Assembly (NCBI GenBank): GCA_905205195.1
Contig: CAJLCS010000002.1
Span: 1-58,982, forward strand
DNA from: an uncultured Eubacteriales bacterium
Lineage (GTDB): Bacteria; Bacillota; Clostridia; Oscillospirales; Oscillospiraceae
Direction of reading: 5' to 3'
DNA length: 58,982 bases
This document shows, in pieces, positions 42,875 through 50,482 of this stretch. Below the pieces are notes generated by a model. That model was given only the letters and a program-made list of their open reading frames with translations. It made no database searches and had not been told where the DNA came from. Within the stretch, counting starts at the first letter, position 1, and every line of letters starts with the position of its first letter. Made by a program: the position numbers and the translations under genes.

Positions 42875-44581
42875 TTATTCGGTTATCAGATTGACGTTCC
42901 GGCAGTGCAGCCGCCGGGCGTCCGGCTGGGTGGAGGTGTTGCCGGAGACGGCCACCTCATCGCAGTTGACCAGCGCAATGTCGTAGCGCAGGCAGTCCAT
43001 GGTGTCGTCGAAGGGGAGATTGCAGCAGTCTTCAAACCGGTTGTCCCGGATCTGCAGGTCCCGGACGGCCAGCGCAAAGACGGCGCTGTCGCCGATGTTC
43101 CGGAAGGTGTTGCCGGTGATCGCAATATGCTTGTGGACCCCGGCGGGGGAGTCGGTGATGCCCTCCTCGTGGCGGCATTTGACGATGATGGCGCCCATGT
43201 TGGACCGGTGGACGCAGCAGGCGCATTTTTCAATGAGATTGTTGCGGATGACCACGTTGGTGCAGGGGCCGACCTCGTACCAGTAGTCGATATCCGGCGA
43301 CAGGAGAATGGCGCTGAGGGACATACCGTAAATATGGCAGTTTTCCACCACCACATTGTCGGTTTGCAGCAGCAGTCCTCTTGCCCGGGTGTTGCGGATG
43401 GTGCAGCCCCGGATCTGGGTGGCGGCGTAGTATTCGGCGTTGGCCAGAATGTCCCCTTCCCAGACAGTACCCTCCAGAATTTCAAATTCCATGGCGGTGC
43501 CTTCAAAGGCTGTGACCTTCAGAAGGCCCTTCTGCCGGACCGTTTCGTGGTCGTAGACGTACATCCGGTCCCCGGGCCGGGTCCAGTTGTCGCCCATGGG
43601 GAAATAGGCCAGCTCATACACGGGCTTTCCGCCGTTTGCCATATGGGTGGCGGGATCCCGGACGGACAGGGTCCGCACGCCCTGGCAGGTCATGTGGCGG
43701 TCGTCTTCCAGCGCGGTGACCATGCAGGCCTTGCTGTGGATGTTCAGAGCGTCGTCGCCCAGGTCCTCGAAATAGCAGTCCTCCATGACGAAGGTGCCGG
43801 TCAGGCCCAGCAGGTGGATGCCGTCGGCGTTGGCGGCCATCAGGCGGCGGGTGCCCTCCGGCAGGGCGATCCGGTAGCGCAGGAAGGTGAAATCGCTGCA
43901 CCGGGGAAAGACCACGAACACGCAGCCCGAGGCGGCGGTGATGGTGATATCCCGGATCATGGCGGTTTCCACGTTGCAGAAGGTCGCCAGCGCCGGGCCG
44001 TAGCTGCAATGGCGCACGTTGACCAGCAGGCCTTCGTACAGGCGGCTTAAATCCGCCCCCGCTTCGGCGGCGTCAAACCGGAAGGTGTTGTCGCCCAGAT
44101 AGGTGTGGGGCACCGGCTCGTAGGTGACGAACCGGTAGTCCGGCGTGTATTCCGGATCGACGGTGTTGATGGCCTCCAGCCGCTCCCGGCCGGTCAGGGG
44201 GAACTCGTCGAAGAACCGGACGTCGAAGAAGCCCGCCTCCCGGTCGATCCGGGACACCGCGCCTGCGATGTTGGGGGACACGTCGGTGTCGAACACCAGG
44301 TGATCCAGCGTCAGGTTCCGGCAGTCTTCAAAATGGAAGGCACCGTCCAGCCCGGTCAGATCGGTGTTGCAGAAATGGACCCGGAACGTGGCGTTTTCAC
44401 CGCGGAGGGTCAGATTGCGATGCCCCCGGACCTGAATCCGGGCGGTCAGGAAGTAAATGCCCTCCGGGAACACGATTTCGCAGTCGTCGCCGCAGGCGGC
44501 AATCAGCTTTGTCAGGGCCTCGGAGCAGGAATTTTCGGCGGAAGGGACGATGCCGAAGTCGGTGACGCGTATGGTTTTCAT
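42875..44581 (-). CDS. Beta-helix protein, GH110-like (alpha-1,3-galactosidase type)
   Basis: A 568-residue right-handed beta-helix protein. After FPEGIYFLTARIQVRGHRNL at the front, the region NADGIHLLGLTGTFVMEDCY (251-270) and EDLGDDALNIHSKACMV (272-288) is the pattern I know from GH110 enzymes, which remove alpha-1,3-linked galactose, for example from blood-group B structures. Asp253, His256, Asp276, Asp277 and His282 are visible. No signal peptide, unlike the exported Bacteroides enzymes. It stands alone among housekeeping genes. A distant beta-helix family is the alternative. Confidence 0.65.
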   Translation of the reverse strand: MKTIRVTDFGIVPSAENSCSEALTKLIAACGDDCEIVFPEGIYFLTARIQVRGHRNLTLRGENATFRVHFCNTDLTGLDGAFHFEDCRNLTLDHLVFDTDVSPNIAGAVSRIDREAGFFDVRFFDEFPLTGRERLEAINTVDPEYTPDYRFVTYEPVPHTYLGDNTFRFDAAEAGADLSRLYEGLLVNVRHCSYGPALATFCNVETAMIRDITITAASGCVFVVFPRCSDFTFLRYRIALPEGTRRLMAANADGIHLLGLTGTFVMEDCYFEDLGDDALNIHSKACMVTALEDDRHMTCQGVRTLSVRDPATHMANGGKPVYELAYFPMGDNWTRPGDRMYVYDHETVRQKGLLKVTAFEGTAMEFEILEGTVWEGDILANAEYYAATQIRGCTIRNTRARGLLLQTDNVVVENCHIYGMSLSAILLSPDIDYWYEVGPCTNVVIRNNLIEKCACCVHRSNMGAIIVKCRHEEGITDSPAGVHKHIAITGNTFRNIGDSAVFALAVRDLQIRDNRFEDCCNLPFDDTMDCLRYDIALVNCDEVAVSGNTSTQPDARRLHCRNVNLITE

Positions 44582-44676
44582 GGGGACGCCTCCTTTTTCA
44601 GGGCAGGTTTTGTCGTGTTTGATCCTAGCATTTTACCGAAGAAAAAGCAAGCGTTATTTTGAAAATTGTAAAAAAC

Positions 44677-45837
44677 TTATAAATGTGCGTCCCCGGGCGC
44701 GTAATACAGCCGCCGCTTCCGGCTCTGACCGGTCGGCTCCGGCTCTGCCGCGGCAAACAGGCCGTACAGATCGTCGCAGCGCCGCTCCAGGGCGGCATAG
44801 GCCCCCTCCGTCCGGTCGCCAGTGTGGGGAAACGCGCCGCCGGTGCGGGCTTTTTTCAGAATTTCCCGGCCCCGGTCGTTCATGGCCAGTACCCGGGTGT
44901 AGGGGGCGGGGGCCGCCAGCGTGTCCCGGGAGATGCCCAGCACGGCGCACAGGAGCATCCGGTCCAGCCGGGTGCGGGTGTAGCGCTTGGATTTGACGGC
45001 GGCGGCAATGGCTTCCACCCCCGCCTCCCGGCGGCAGGCGGCCATCAGCTTGCGCCATAGGCCCTCGGAGCCGTCGGGCAGCGCTTCAAAGGCTTCCTCC
45101 GGCAGCGTCCGGACCAGCGCCAGCACCGCCCGCTCCCCGGCTTCCATGGTGTGCAGCGGCGCTCCGGCATACAGCGGCACCGCCGCAGGCGGCACAAAGG
45201 GCCGCCAGTCGCCGCCCGCCCGGATCAGACGCCGGACGGCGGTGGCGGAGGGGTTCTCCGGGTCGGCCTCGGCGGCGTGATAGTCCCCGCCCCGGGCCAT
45301 GGGCAGCAGGGCCATGGCGCTGCCCCGGCGCAGGACGGCCTTGCAGTACTCCACCGCCAGAATGTTGTTGGGCGTTTGCAGAAGACGGGCGTCGGCCCCC
45401 ATAGCTTCCAGCGCCTGCTGCCGGGCGGCGGGGAAGGAAATGCCCCGGGCCAGTGCTTCCCGCAGCCGGGGCGGGAAGTCCGGCGACAGCAGCGTCCCGG
45501 CCAGGGCGCACAGGGCCTCCCGGTCGGCGTTCTCTGCGCCGAAGCTCAGGCCGTTGCAGAAGCCGGAGAGAATCCGGACGCCGCCGTCGGCAAAGCCCTC
45601 GGCGGAGCGCAGCACGTCGGTGACGGGCAGCTCCAGCACCAGATCCGCCCCGGCTGCCAGTGCGGCTCTGGCCCGGATGGCCTTGTCGAACAGGGCCGGG
45701 CGGCCCCGCTGGACGTAGTTGCCGCTCATCAGGCACACCAGCCCCCGGTCTGGGTTTTCCTGCCGCAGCCGGGTCAGCTGCCGGGCGTGGCCCAGATGCA
45801 GCGGGTTATATTCGCAGATAATTCCGATGATTTCCAA
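44677..45837 (-). CDS. tmcAL: tRNA(Met) cytidine acetate ligase
   Basis: A 386-residue nucleotidyltransferase-like enzyme that makes N4-acetylcytidine at the wobble base of elongator tRNA-Met from acetate and ATP. The active site begins IICEYNPLHLGHARQL (the HxGH-type motif), followed by LMSGNYVQRGRPALF and the C-terminal YTRTRLDRMLL. The length is usual. It is divergent from ackA, another acetate enzyme, with a small remnant gene between. Confidence 0.9.
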   Translation of the reverse strand: MEIIGIICEYNPLHLGHARQLTRLRQENPDRGLVCLMSGNYVQRGRPALFDKAIRARAALAAGADLVLELPVTDVLRSAEGFADGGVRILSGFCNGLSFGAENADREALCALAGTLLSPDFPPRLREALARGISFPAARQQALEAMGADARLLQTPNNILAVEYCKAVLRRGSAMALLPMARGGDYHAAEADPENPSATAVRRLIRAGGDWRPFVPPAAVPLYAGAPLHTMEAGERAVLALVRTLPEEAFEALPDGSEGLWRKLMAACRREAGVEAIAAAVKSKRYTRTRLDRMLLCAVLGISRDTLAAPAPYTRVLAMNDRGREILKKARTGGAFPHTGDRTEGAYAALERRCDDLYGLFAAAEPEPTGQSRKRRLYYAPGDAHL

Positions 45838-45850
45838 AGCGGTCTCCTTT

Positions 45851-46060
45851 TCAAAGCGGCGCCATTTGATCCCGGAAGGAGCGGGTGGGGCTCAGGCCGG
45901 GGACGATGGCACCGGCGCGGTCCAGCGTCTGCCGCACCGTCTCGGTGTCCAGCTGCCCGGGGAGTACCCCCGCCAGGACGGCCAGCGCGGCGGCGGTGAC
46001 GGCGGCGCAGAAGCCGGCGCAGCCCGCGCCGCAGACAAGCAGATCAAAGGTGTCCGTCAT
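45851..46060 (-). pseudogene. FAD-dependent oxidoreductase with internal deletion
   Basis: A 69-residue frame that keeps a good RBS and an N-terminal FAD-binding start (FDLLVCGAGCAGFCAAVTAA). It then continues directly with what looks like the C-terminus of the same family (AAALAVLAGVLPGQLDTETV, QTLDRAGAIVPGL). In full-length FAD-dependent oxidoreductases a TAAALAV stretch occurs near the C-terminal end, so the middle of about 350 residues seems to have been removed in frame between two Ala-rich segments. The remnant is still translated in principle and sits 13 bases before tmcAL. Confidence 0.55.
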
Positions 46061-46112
46061 GAGAAAGCCTCCCGTATTCGTCCAAATCCGAAAAAATTTT
46101 CCAATCAGGGGG

Positions 46113-46139
46113 TTGAGAAATGGGGGAAAGTATTATAAA
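46113..46139 (+). promoter_or_regulatory. Putative ackA promoter
   Basis: TTGAGA (46113-46118) and TATAAA (46134-46139) with a short 15-base spacer; GGTTGA with 17 bases is an alternative. TAGGAGGCA precedes the ATG. Confidence 0.5.
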
Positions 46140-46213
46140 ATAGATTTACCTATGGCAATCATACCACAAAAGGTGAAAAAAAGAAATCTTAAAATTTGTA
46201 GGAGGCAATTCCA

Positions 46214-47407
46214 ATGAATGTTCTGGTGATTAACGCCGGCAGCTCCAGCCTGAAGTATCAGCTGATGAACCCGGAAACCGGTGAGGTTTCCGCCAAGGGC
46301 CTGTGCGAGCGTATCTATATCGACGGCCGCCTGACCCACAAGGTCGGCGATAAGAAGGTAGTCAAAGACATCCCCATGCCCACCCATTCCGAGGCCATTG
46401 AGGCGGTGCTGTCCATCCTGCAGGATCCCGAGGACGGCGTCATCAAGTCCGTGGACGAAATCGACGCCGTGGGCCATCGGGTCCTCCACGGCGGCATGAA
46501 GTTCAGCGATTCCTGCATCATCGACGACGCCTGCATCAAGGCCATCGAGGAGTGCATCCCCCTTGGCCCGCTGCATAACCCCGCCAACCTGATGGGCATC
46601 CGGGCCTGCCAGGCGGTGATGCCCAACACCCCCCAGGTGGCCGTGTTCGACACCGCCTTCCACATGACCATGCCGCCCAAAGCTTACCGCTACGCCATTC
46701 CCACCGAGTACTATAAGAATGACGACATCCGCCGCTACGGCTTCCACGGCACCTCCCACAAGTATATCGCCCGCCGGGCCGCCGAGATCATGGGCACCAA
46801 GAACTTCAAGATGGTCAACTGCCATCTGGGCAACGGTTCCTCCCTGTCTGCGGTGAAGGACGGCAAGTGCATGGATACCTCCATGGGCCTGTCCCCCCTG
46901 GCCGGCGTACCCATGGGCACCCGCTCCGGCGACATTGACCCCTGTGTGGTCCAGTTCATCTGCAACAAGTACGGCATGAGCGTGGACGACTGCCTGACCA
47001 TGCTCAACAAGAAGTCCGGCGTGCTGGCCATGTCCGGCGTGTCCTCCGACTTCCGGGATCTGGAGGACGGCGCGTCCAAGGGCAACGAGGACTGCCGCCT
47101 GGCGCTGGACAAGTTCTGCTACGAAGTGGCCAAGTATGTGGGCGCTTACGCCGCCGCCCTCAACGGCATCGACGTGCTGACCTTCACCGCCGGTGTGGGC
47201 GAAAACGCTCCCAACACCCGGGCGGCCATCTGCGAGTATCTGGGCTTCATGGGCGTGAAGATCGACCCCGAGAAGAACCAGGTCCGTGGCAAGGAAACGC
47301 TGATCTCCACCCCCGACTCCAAGGTGCAGGTCTGGGTCATCCCCACCAACGAAGAGCTGATGATCGCACAGGACACCGCAGAGCTGGTCAACGCGGCCAA
47401 GCACTGA
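46214..47407 (+). CDS. ackA: Acetate kinase
   Basis: A 397-residue enzyme that forms ATP from acetyl phosphate, giving acetate, the usual last step of acetate fermentation. The start MNVLVINAGSSSLKYQLM, the HRVLHGG, FDTAFH, HLGNGSSLSAV and GLSPLAGVPMGTRSGDID motifs and the length are standard. No pta gene is beside it. Ends at a strong terminator. Confidence 0.97.
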   Translation: MNVLVINAGSSSLKYQLMNPETGEVSAKGLCERIYIDGRLTHKVGDKKVVKDIPMPTHSEAIEAVLSILQDPEDGVIKSVDEIDAVGHRVLHGGMKFSDSCIIDDACIKAIEECIPLGPLHNPANLMGIRACQAVMPNTPQVAVFDTAFHMTMPPKAYRYAIPTEYYKNDDIRRYGFHGTSHKYIARRAAEIMGTKNFKMVNCHLGNGSSLSAVKDGKCMDTSMGLSPLAGVPMGTRSGDIDPCVVQFICNKYGMSVDDCLTMLNKKSGVLAMSGVSSDFRDLEDGASKGNEDCRLALDKFCYEVAKYVGAYAAALNGIDVLTFTAGVGENAPNTRAAICEYLGFMGVKIDPEKNQVRGKETLISTPDSKVQVWVIPTNEELMIAQDTAELVNAAKH

Positions 47408-47418
47408 TTCAAAATCGT

Positions 47419-47446
47419 AAAGCCGCCGCGTCTGCGGCGGCTTTTC
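47419..47446 (+). terminator. Terminator of ackA
   Basis: AAAGCCGCCGC (47419-47429) pairs with 47434-47444 around GTCT and is followed by Ts. It lies just upstream of the pepT ribosome-binding site. Confidence 0.85.
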
Positions 47447-47463
47447 CCCAATAAGGAGGTACT

Positions 47464-48669
47464 ATGATGACGGTTACGGAACGTTTCCTGCACTATGTGC
47501 AGTTTGACACCCAATCCGACGAAAATTCGGAAACCTGCCCCTCCACGGCCAAACAGCGTCTGCTGGGCGCGGCGCTGGTGGAGGAAATGAAGGCCATGGG
47601 CATTGCGGATGCCGCCATGGACGGCGACGGCTATGTGTACGGCACGGTCCCCGGCGACCCGACGCTGCCGGTGATCGGCCTGATTGCCCATATGGACACT
47701 TCGCCCGATGCCAGCGGGGCGGATATCAAGGCCCGGATCGTCCCCTACGAGGGCGGCGACATCCTGCTGAACCCGGAAAAGGACATCTGGCTCCGGGAAT
47801 CCGACTATGACAGCCTGAAAACCCAGCACGGCAAGCACCTGATCGTCACCAACGGCACCACGCTGCTGGGCGCCGACGACAAGGCGGGCATTGCCGAGAT
47901 TCTCTCGGCGGCGGAGTCGCTGCTGACCTCCGGCGTGCGCCATGCCACGCTGAAAATCGGCTTTACCCCCGACGAGGAAATCGGCCGCGGCGCCGACAAG
48001 TTCCGGGTGAAGGAATTCGGCGCCGACTACGCCTACACCGCCGACGGCGGCACGCTGGGGGAGATCGAGTTTGAGAACTTCAATGCGGCGTCGGCCAAGG
48101 TGGAATTCACCGGCCTGAACATTCATCCCGGTGCGGCCAAGGACAAAATGGTCAATTCCCAGCTGATTGCCATGGAGTTCCAGTCCCTGCTGCCGGTCCA
48201 TCAGCGCCCGGAGGCCACCGACGGCTACGAGGGCTTCTTCCACCTGCTGGATATGCAGGGCGAGGTGGAGCATTCCGTCCTGCGCTACATCATCCGGGAC
48301 CACGATATGGAGAAATTCACGGAAAAGAAGCGGATGATGGAGGAAATCACCGCGTTCCTGAACCGGAAGTACGGCCCGGGCACCGTGACGCTGACGCTGC
48401 GGGACAGCTACTATAATATGCGGGAGAAAATCGAGCCCCATATGGAGATTGTGGAGCGGGCCAAAAAGGCCATGGCCGCCGTGGGGATGCACCCGGTGGC
48501 CGTGCCCATCCGGGGCGGCACCGACGGCGCCCGGCTGTCGTTTGAGGGGCTGCCCTGCCCGAACCTGTGCACCGGCGGACAGAATTATCACGGCCGGTTT
48601 GAGTATATCCCGGTGGAGGATATGGAGCTTTGTACCAGAATGCTGGTGGAAATCCTGACGGCATTTTAA
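47464..48669 (+). CDS. pepT: Peptidase T (tripeptidase)
   Basis: A 401-residue M20 zinc tripeptidase. Zinc ligands and catalytic residues are visible in GLIAHMDTSPDASG, GADDKAGIAE, TPDEEIGRGAD and YTADGG, and the C-terminal PIRGGTDGARLS. AAGGAGG lies 4 bases before the first ATG and 7 before a second ATG at 47467, which may be the true start. Cytoplasmic, in peptide catabolism. Confidence 0.95.
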   Translation: MMTVTERFLHYVQFDTQSDENSETCPSTAKQRLLGAALVEEMKAMGIADAAMDGDGYVYGTVPGDPTLPVIGLIAHMDTSPDASGADIKARIVPYEGGDILLNPEKDIWLRESDYDSLKTQHGKHLIVTNGTTLLGADDKAGIAEILSAAESLLTSGVRHATLKIGFTPDEEIGRGADKFRVKEFGADYAYTADGGTLGEIEFENFNAASAKVEFTGLNIHPGAAKDKMVNSQLIAMEFQSLLPVHQRPEATDGYEGFFHLLDMQGEVEHSVLRYIIRDHDMEKFTEKKRMMEEITAFLNRKYGPGTVTLTLRDSYYNMREKIEPHMEIVERAKKAMAAVGMHPVAVPIRGGTDGARLSFEGLPCPNLCTGGQNYHGRFEYIPVEDMELCTRMLVEILTAF

Positions 48670-48691
48670 TCGCTACGGCCAATATGCTGCG

Positions 48692-48772
48692 CCCCCGTCT
48701 GTGTTTTGATATGTACCCCCAATACTGGCTGTCCAGTATTGGGGGTACATGTCCGTTTTCGGCAGACGGGGG
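48692..48772. repeat. Nested perfect palindrome downstream of pepT
   Basis: The inner stem is 18 perfect base pairs (48711-48728 with 48733-48750, loop CTGT). An outer 10-bp stem, CCCCCGTCTG (48692-48701) with CAGACGGGGG (48763-48772), encloses it. No T-run follows, so it is not a standard terminator. No coding frame explains it. Confidence 0.7.
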
Positions 48773-48864
48773 ATTCTTTCTGGGCATTTTCCACAACGGA
48801 TACCGGCGGCGGTGGGAGCGCTTTTGCGAATCGGCAGAAAATCTGTCCATATGGGGAAATCTCC

Positions 48865-48893
48865 TTGCGTTTGACAAGATTTCGCGGTATGAT
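48865..48893 (+). promoter_or_regulatory. Promoter of the small XRE gene
   Basis: TTGCGT (48865-48870) and TATGAT (48888-48893) are 17 bases apart; TTGACA lies in the spacer at 48871 but is too close to pair with this -10. Confidence 0.65.
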
Positions 48894-48923
48894 AGGTCCC
48901 ATATTCGGTAGGAGGAGAACGCG

Positions 48924-49139
48924 ATGGAGTACCGTTTTTCCTATGACAAGCTATGGCATCGCATGATTGATCTGAAGCTGAAAAAGAAGGACCTCCAGTC
49001 CCGGGCCAACCTCAGCTCCAATGTGATTGCCAAAATGGGACGGGGCGAGTCGGTGACGCTGGAGACGCTGGCCAAAATCTGCGTGGTGCTCAATTGCAGC
49101 ATTGCGGATCTGGTGGAGTTTGTCCCCGGCCGACCGTAA
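48924..49139 (+). CDS. Small XRE/Cro-type transcriptional regulator
   Basis: A 71-residue single-domain helix-turn-helix protein of the HTH_26 kind (LKLKKKDLQSRANLSSNVIA, TLETLAKICVVLNCSIADLV). Good RBS AGGAGGAG. It is one of many orphan Cro-like regulators in Firmicutes. It precedes the dehydratase/activase genes by 83 bases and could regulate them or itself. Confidence 0.85.
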   Translation: MEYRFSYDKLWHRMIDLKLKKKDLQSRANLSSNVIAKMGRGESVTLETLAKICVVLNCSIADLVEFVPGRP

Positions 49140-49222
49140 CGCGGCGCCCTGCGCCCGCCCGGACCGGCGTTACGGCCGCCGGACCGGAACCAGACTAAAA
49201 CGAGGAGCGAAGAACCAAAACT

Positions 49223-50482
49223 ATGGCGGTGGACTTTACCAAAGAAATGAAACGCACCTACACCATCCTGGCACCGGACATTTTCCCGACCCACATGGAG
49301 CTGCTGTCGGAGGTATTCCGGATGCACGGATACCGTCTGGAGGTGCTGCACTACGAAGGCAAGGCGGTCATTGACACCGGGCTGAAGTACCTGCACAACG
49401 ATATGTGCTACCCGGCCATCTGCACGCTGGGCCAGCAGCTGTATGCCCTGACCTGCGGCGACTATGACCCCCACCAGTGCGCGCTGATCCAGTTTCAGAC
49501 CGGCGGCGGCTGCCGGGCCTCCAATTACATCTGCCTGCTGCGGAAGGCGCTGAAAAACATGGGCATGGAGTACGTTCCGGTGATTTCCCTCAGCTTCGGA
49601 ATGCTGGAAACCTACAGCGGCTTCAAAATTACGCCATCCATGATCCTGTGCGCCTTCCGGAGCATTGTGTACGGCGATCTGCTGATGCTGCTGAAAAATC
49701 AGTGCCAGCCCTACGAGGTCCATCCCGGGGACACCCGGAGGGTGGTGGACAAATGGATTGCCGCGCTTTCCGACCAGTTCCGGCATCACCGGGGACTGAC
49801 AGGCCCGGCCATGCGGCGGAATCTGGCGGCCATGGCCCGGGATTTCCACGACATTCCCCGGGAGAACAAGGATCTGAAAAAGGTGGGCATCGTAGGGGAA
49901 ATCTATGTCAAATACTCGTCCTTCGGCAACAACGGGCTGGAAAAATTCCTGCTTTCCCAGGGCTGCGAGGTGATGGTCCCCGGCGTGCTGGGCTTTTTCC
50001 AGTACTGTCTGGCCAACATCGACGTGGATTACCGCTACTACGGCGGCAGCCGGGTGAAGCGCTTCTTCGGCCGGAAGGCCGAGAAGGTGGTGGCCGCCTG
50101 GGAGCAGGACCTGATCGACGCGGTGAAGGCCTATCCGGAGTTTGCGGCGCTGTCGCCCTTCTCCCACGTCAAGGAACTGGCGGATACGGTGATCGACCGG
50201 GGCGTCAAGATGGGCGAGGGCTGGCTGCTGCCCGGCGAGGTGGCGGAGCTGATCGAAAAGGGCTACCGCAACGTGATCTGCACCCAGCCCTTCGGCTGCC
50301 TGCCCAATCATATCGTGGCCAAGGGCACCATCCGGGAGCTGCGGGAGGCTTATCCCCAGGCCAATATTTTCCCGGTGGACTATGACGCCGGTGCATCCCG
50401 GGTCAATCAGGAAAACCGGATCAAGCTGATGCTGGCCATTGCAAACGAAACGGAGGCTTCCCATGAAACAGTTAGGGCTTGA
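49223..50482 (+). CDS. 2-hydroxyacyl-CoA dehydratase (HgdB-like) protein
   Basis: A 419-residue protein related to the HgdB/BcrC-type iron-sulfur subunits, with Cys residues in NDMCYPAICTLGQQ, QTGGGCRASNY and the motif TQPFGCLPNHIVAKG. In many Clostridia this unit forms the C-terminal part of a single polypeptide of about 1400 residues together with two ATPase domains; here it is a separate gene upstream. The stop overlaps the start of the next gene by 20 bases. The substrate is unknown; the family uses ATP-driven electron transfer for radical dehydration, but this subgroup is uncharacterised. Confidence 0.8.
   Translation: MAVDFTKEMKRTYTILAPDIFPTHMELLSEVFRMHGYRLEVLHYEGKAVIDTGLKYLHNDMCYPAICTLGQQLYALTCGDYDPHQCALIQFQTGGGCRASNYICLLRKALKNMGMEYVPVISLSFGMLETYSGFKITPSMILCAFRSIVYGDLLMLLKNQCQPYEVHPGDTRRVVDKWIAALSDQFRHHRGLTGPAMRRNLAAMARDFHDIPRENKDLKKVGIVGEIYVKYSSFGNNGLEKFLLSQGCEVMVPGVLGFFQYCLANIDVDYRYYGGSRVKRFFGRKAEKVVAAWEQDLIDAVKAYPEFAALSPFSHVKELADTVIDRGVKMGEGWLLPGEVAELIEKGYRNVICTQPFGCLPNHIVAKGTIRELREAYPQANIFPVDYDAGASRVNQENRIKLMLAIANETEASHETVRA

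Noticed and set aside
48711..48750. Rho-independent terminator for pepT
   Set aside because: The stem is strong, but no T-run follows on either strand and an outer stem encloses it, so it is listed as a palindrome of unknown role.
48666..48902. Minus-strand 78-codon frame across the pepT-XRE gap
   Set aside because: It runs through the perfect palindrome and the XRE promoter and has no recognisable sequence.
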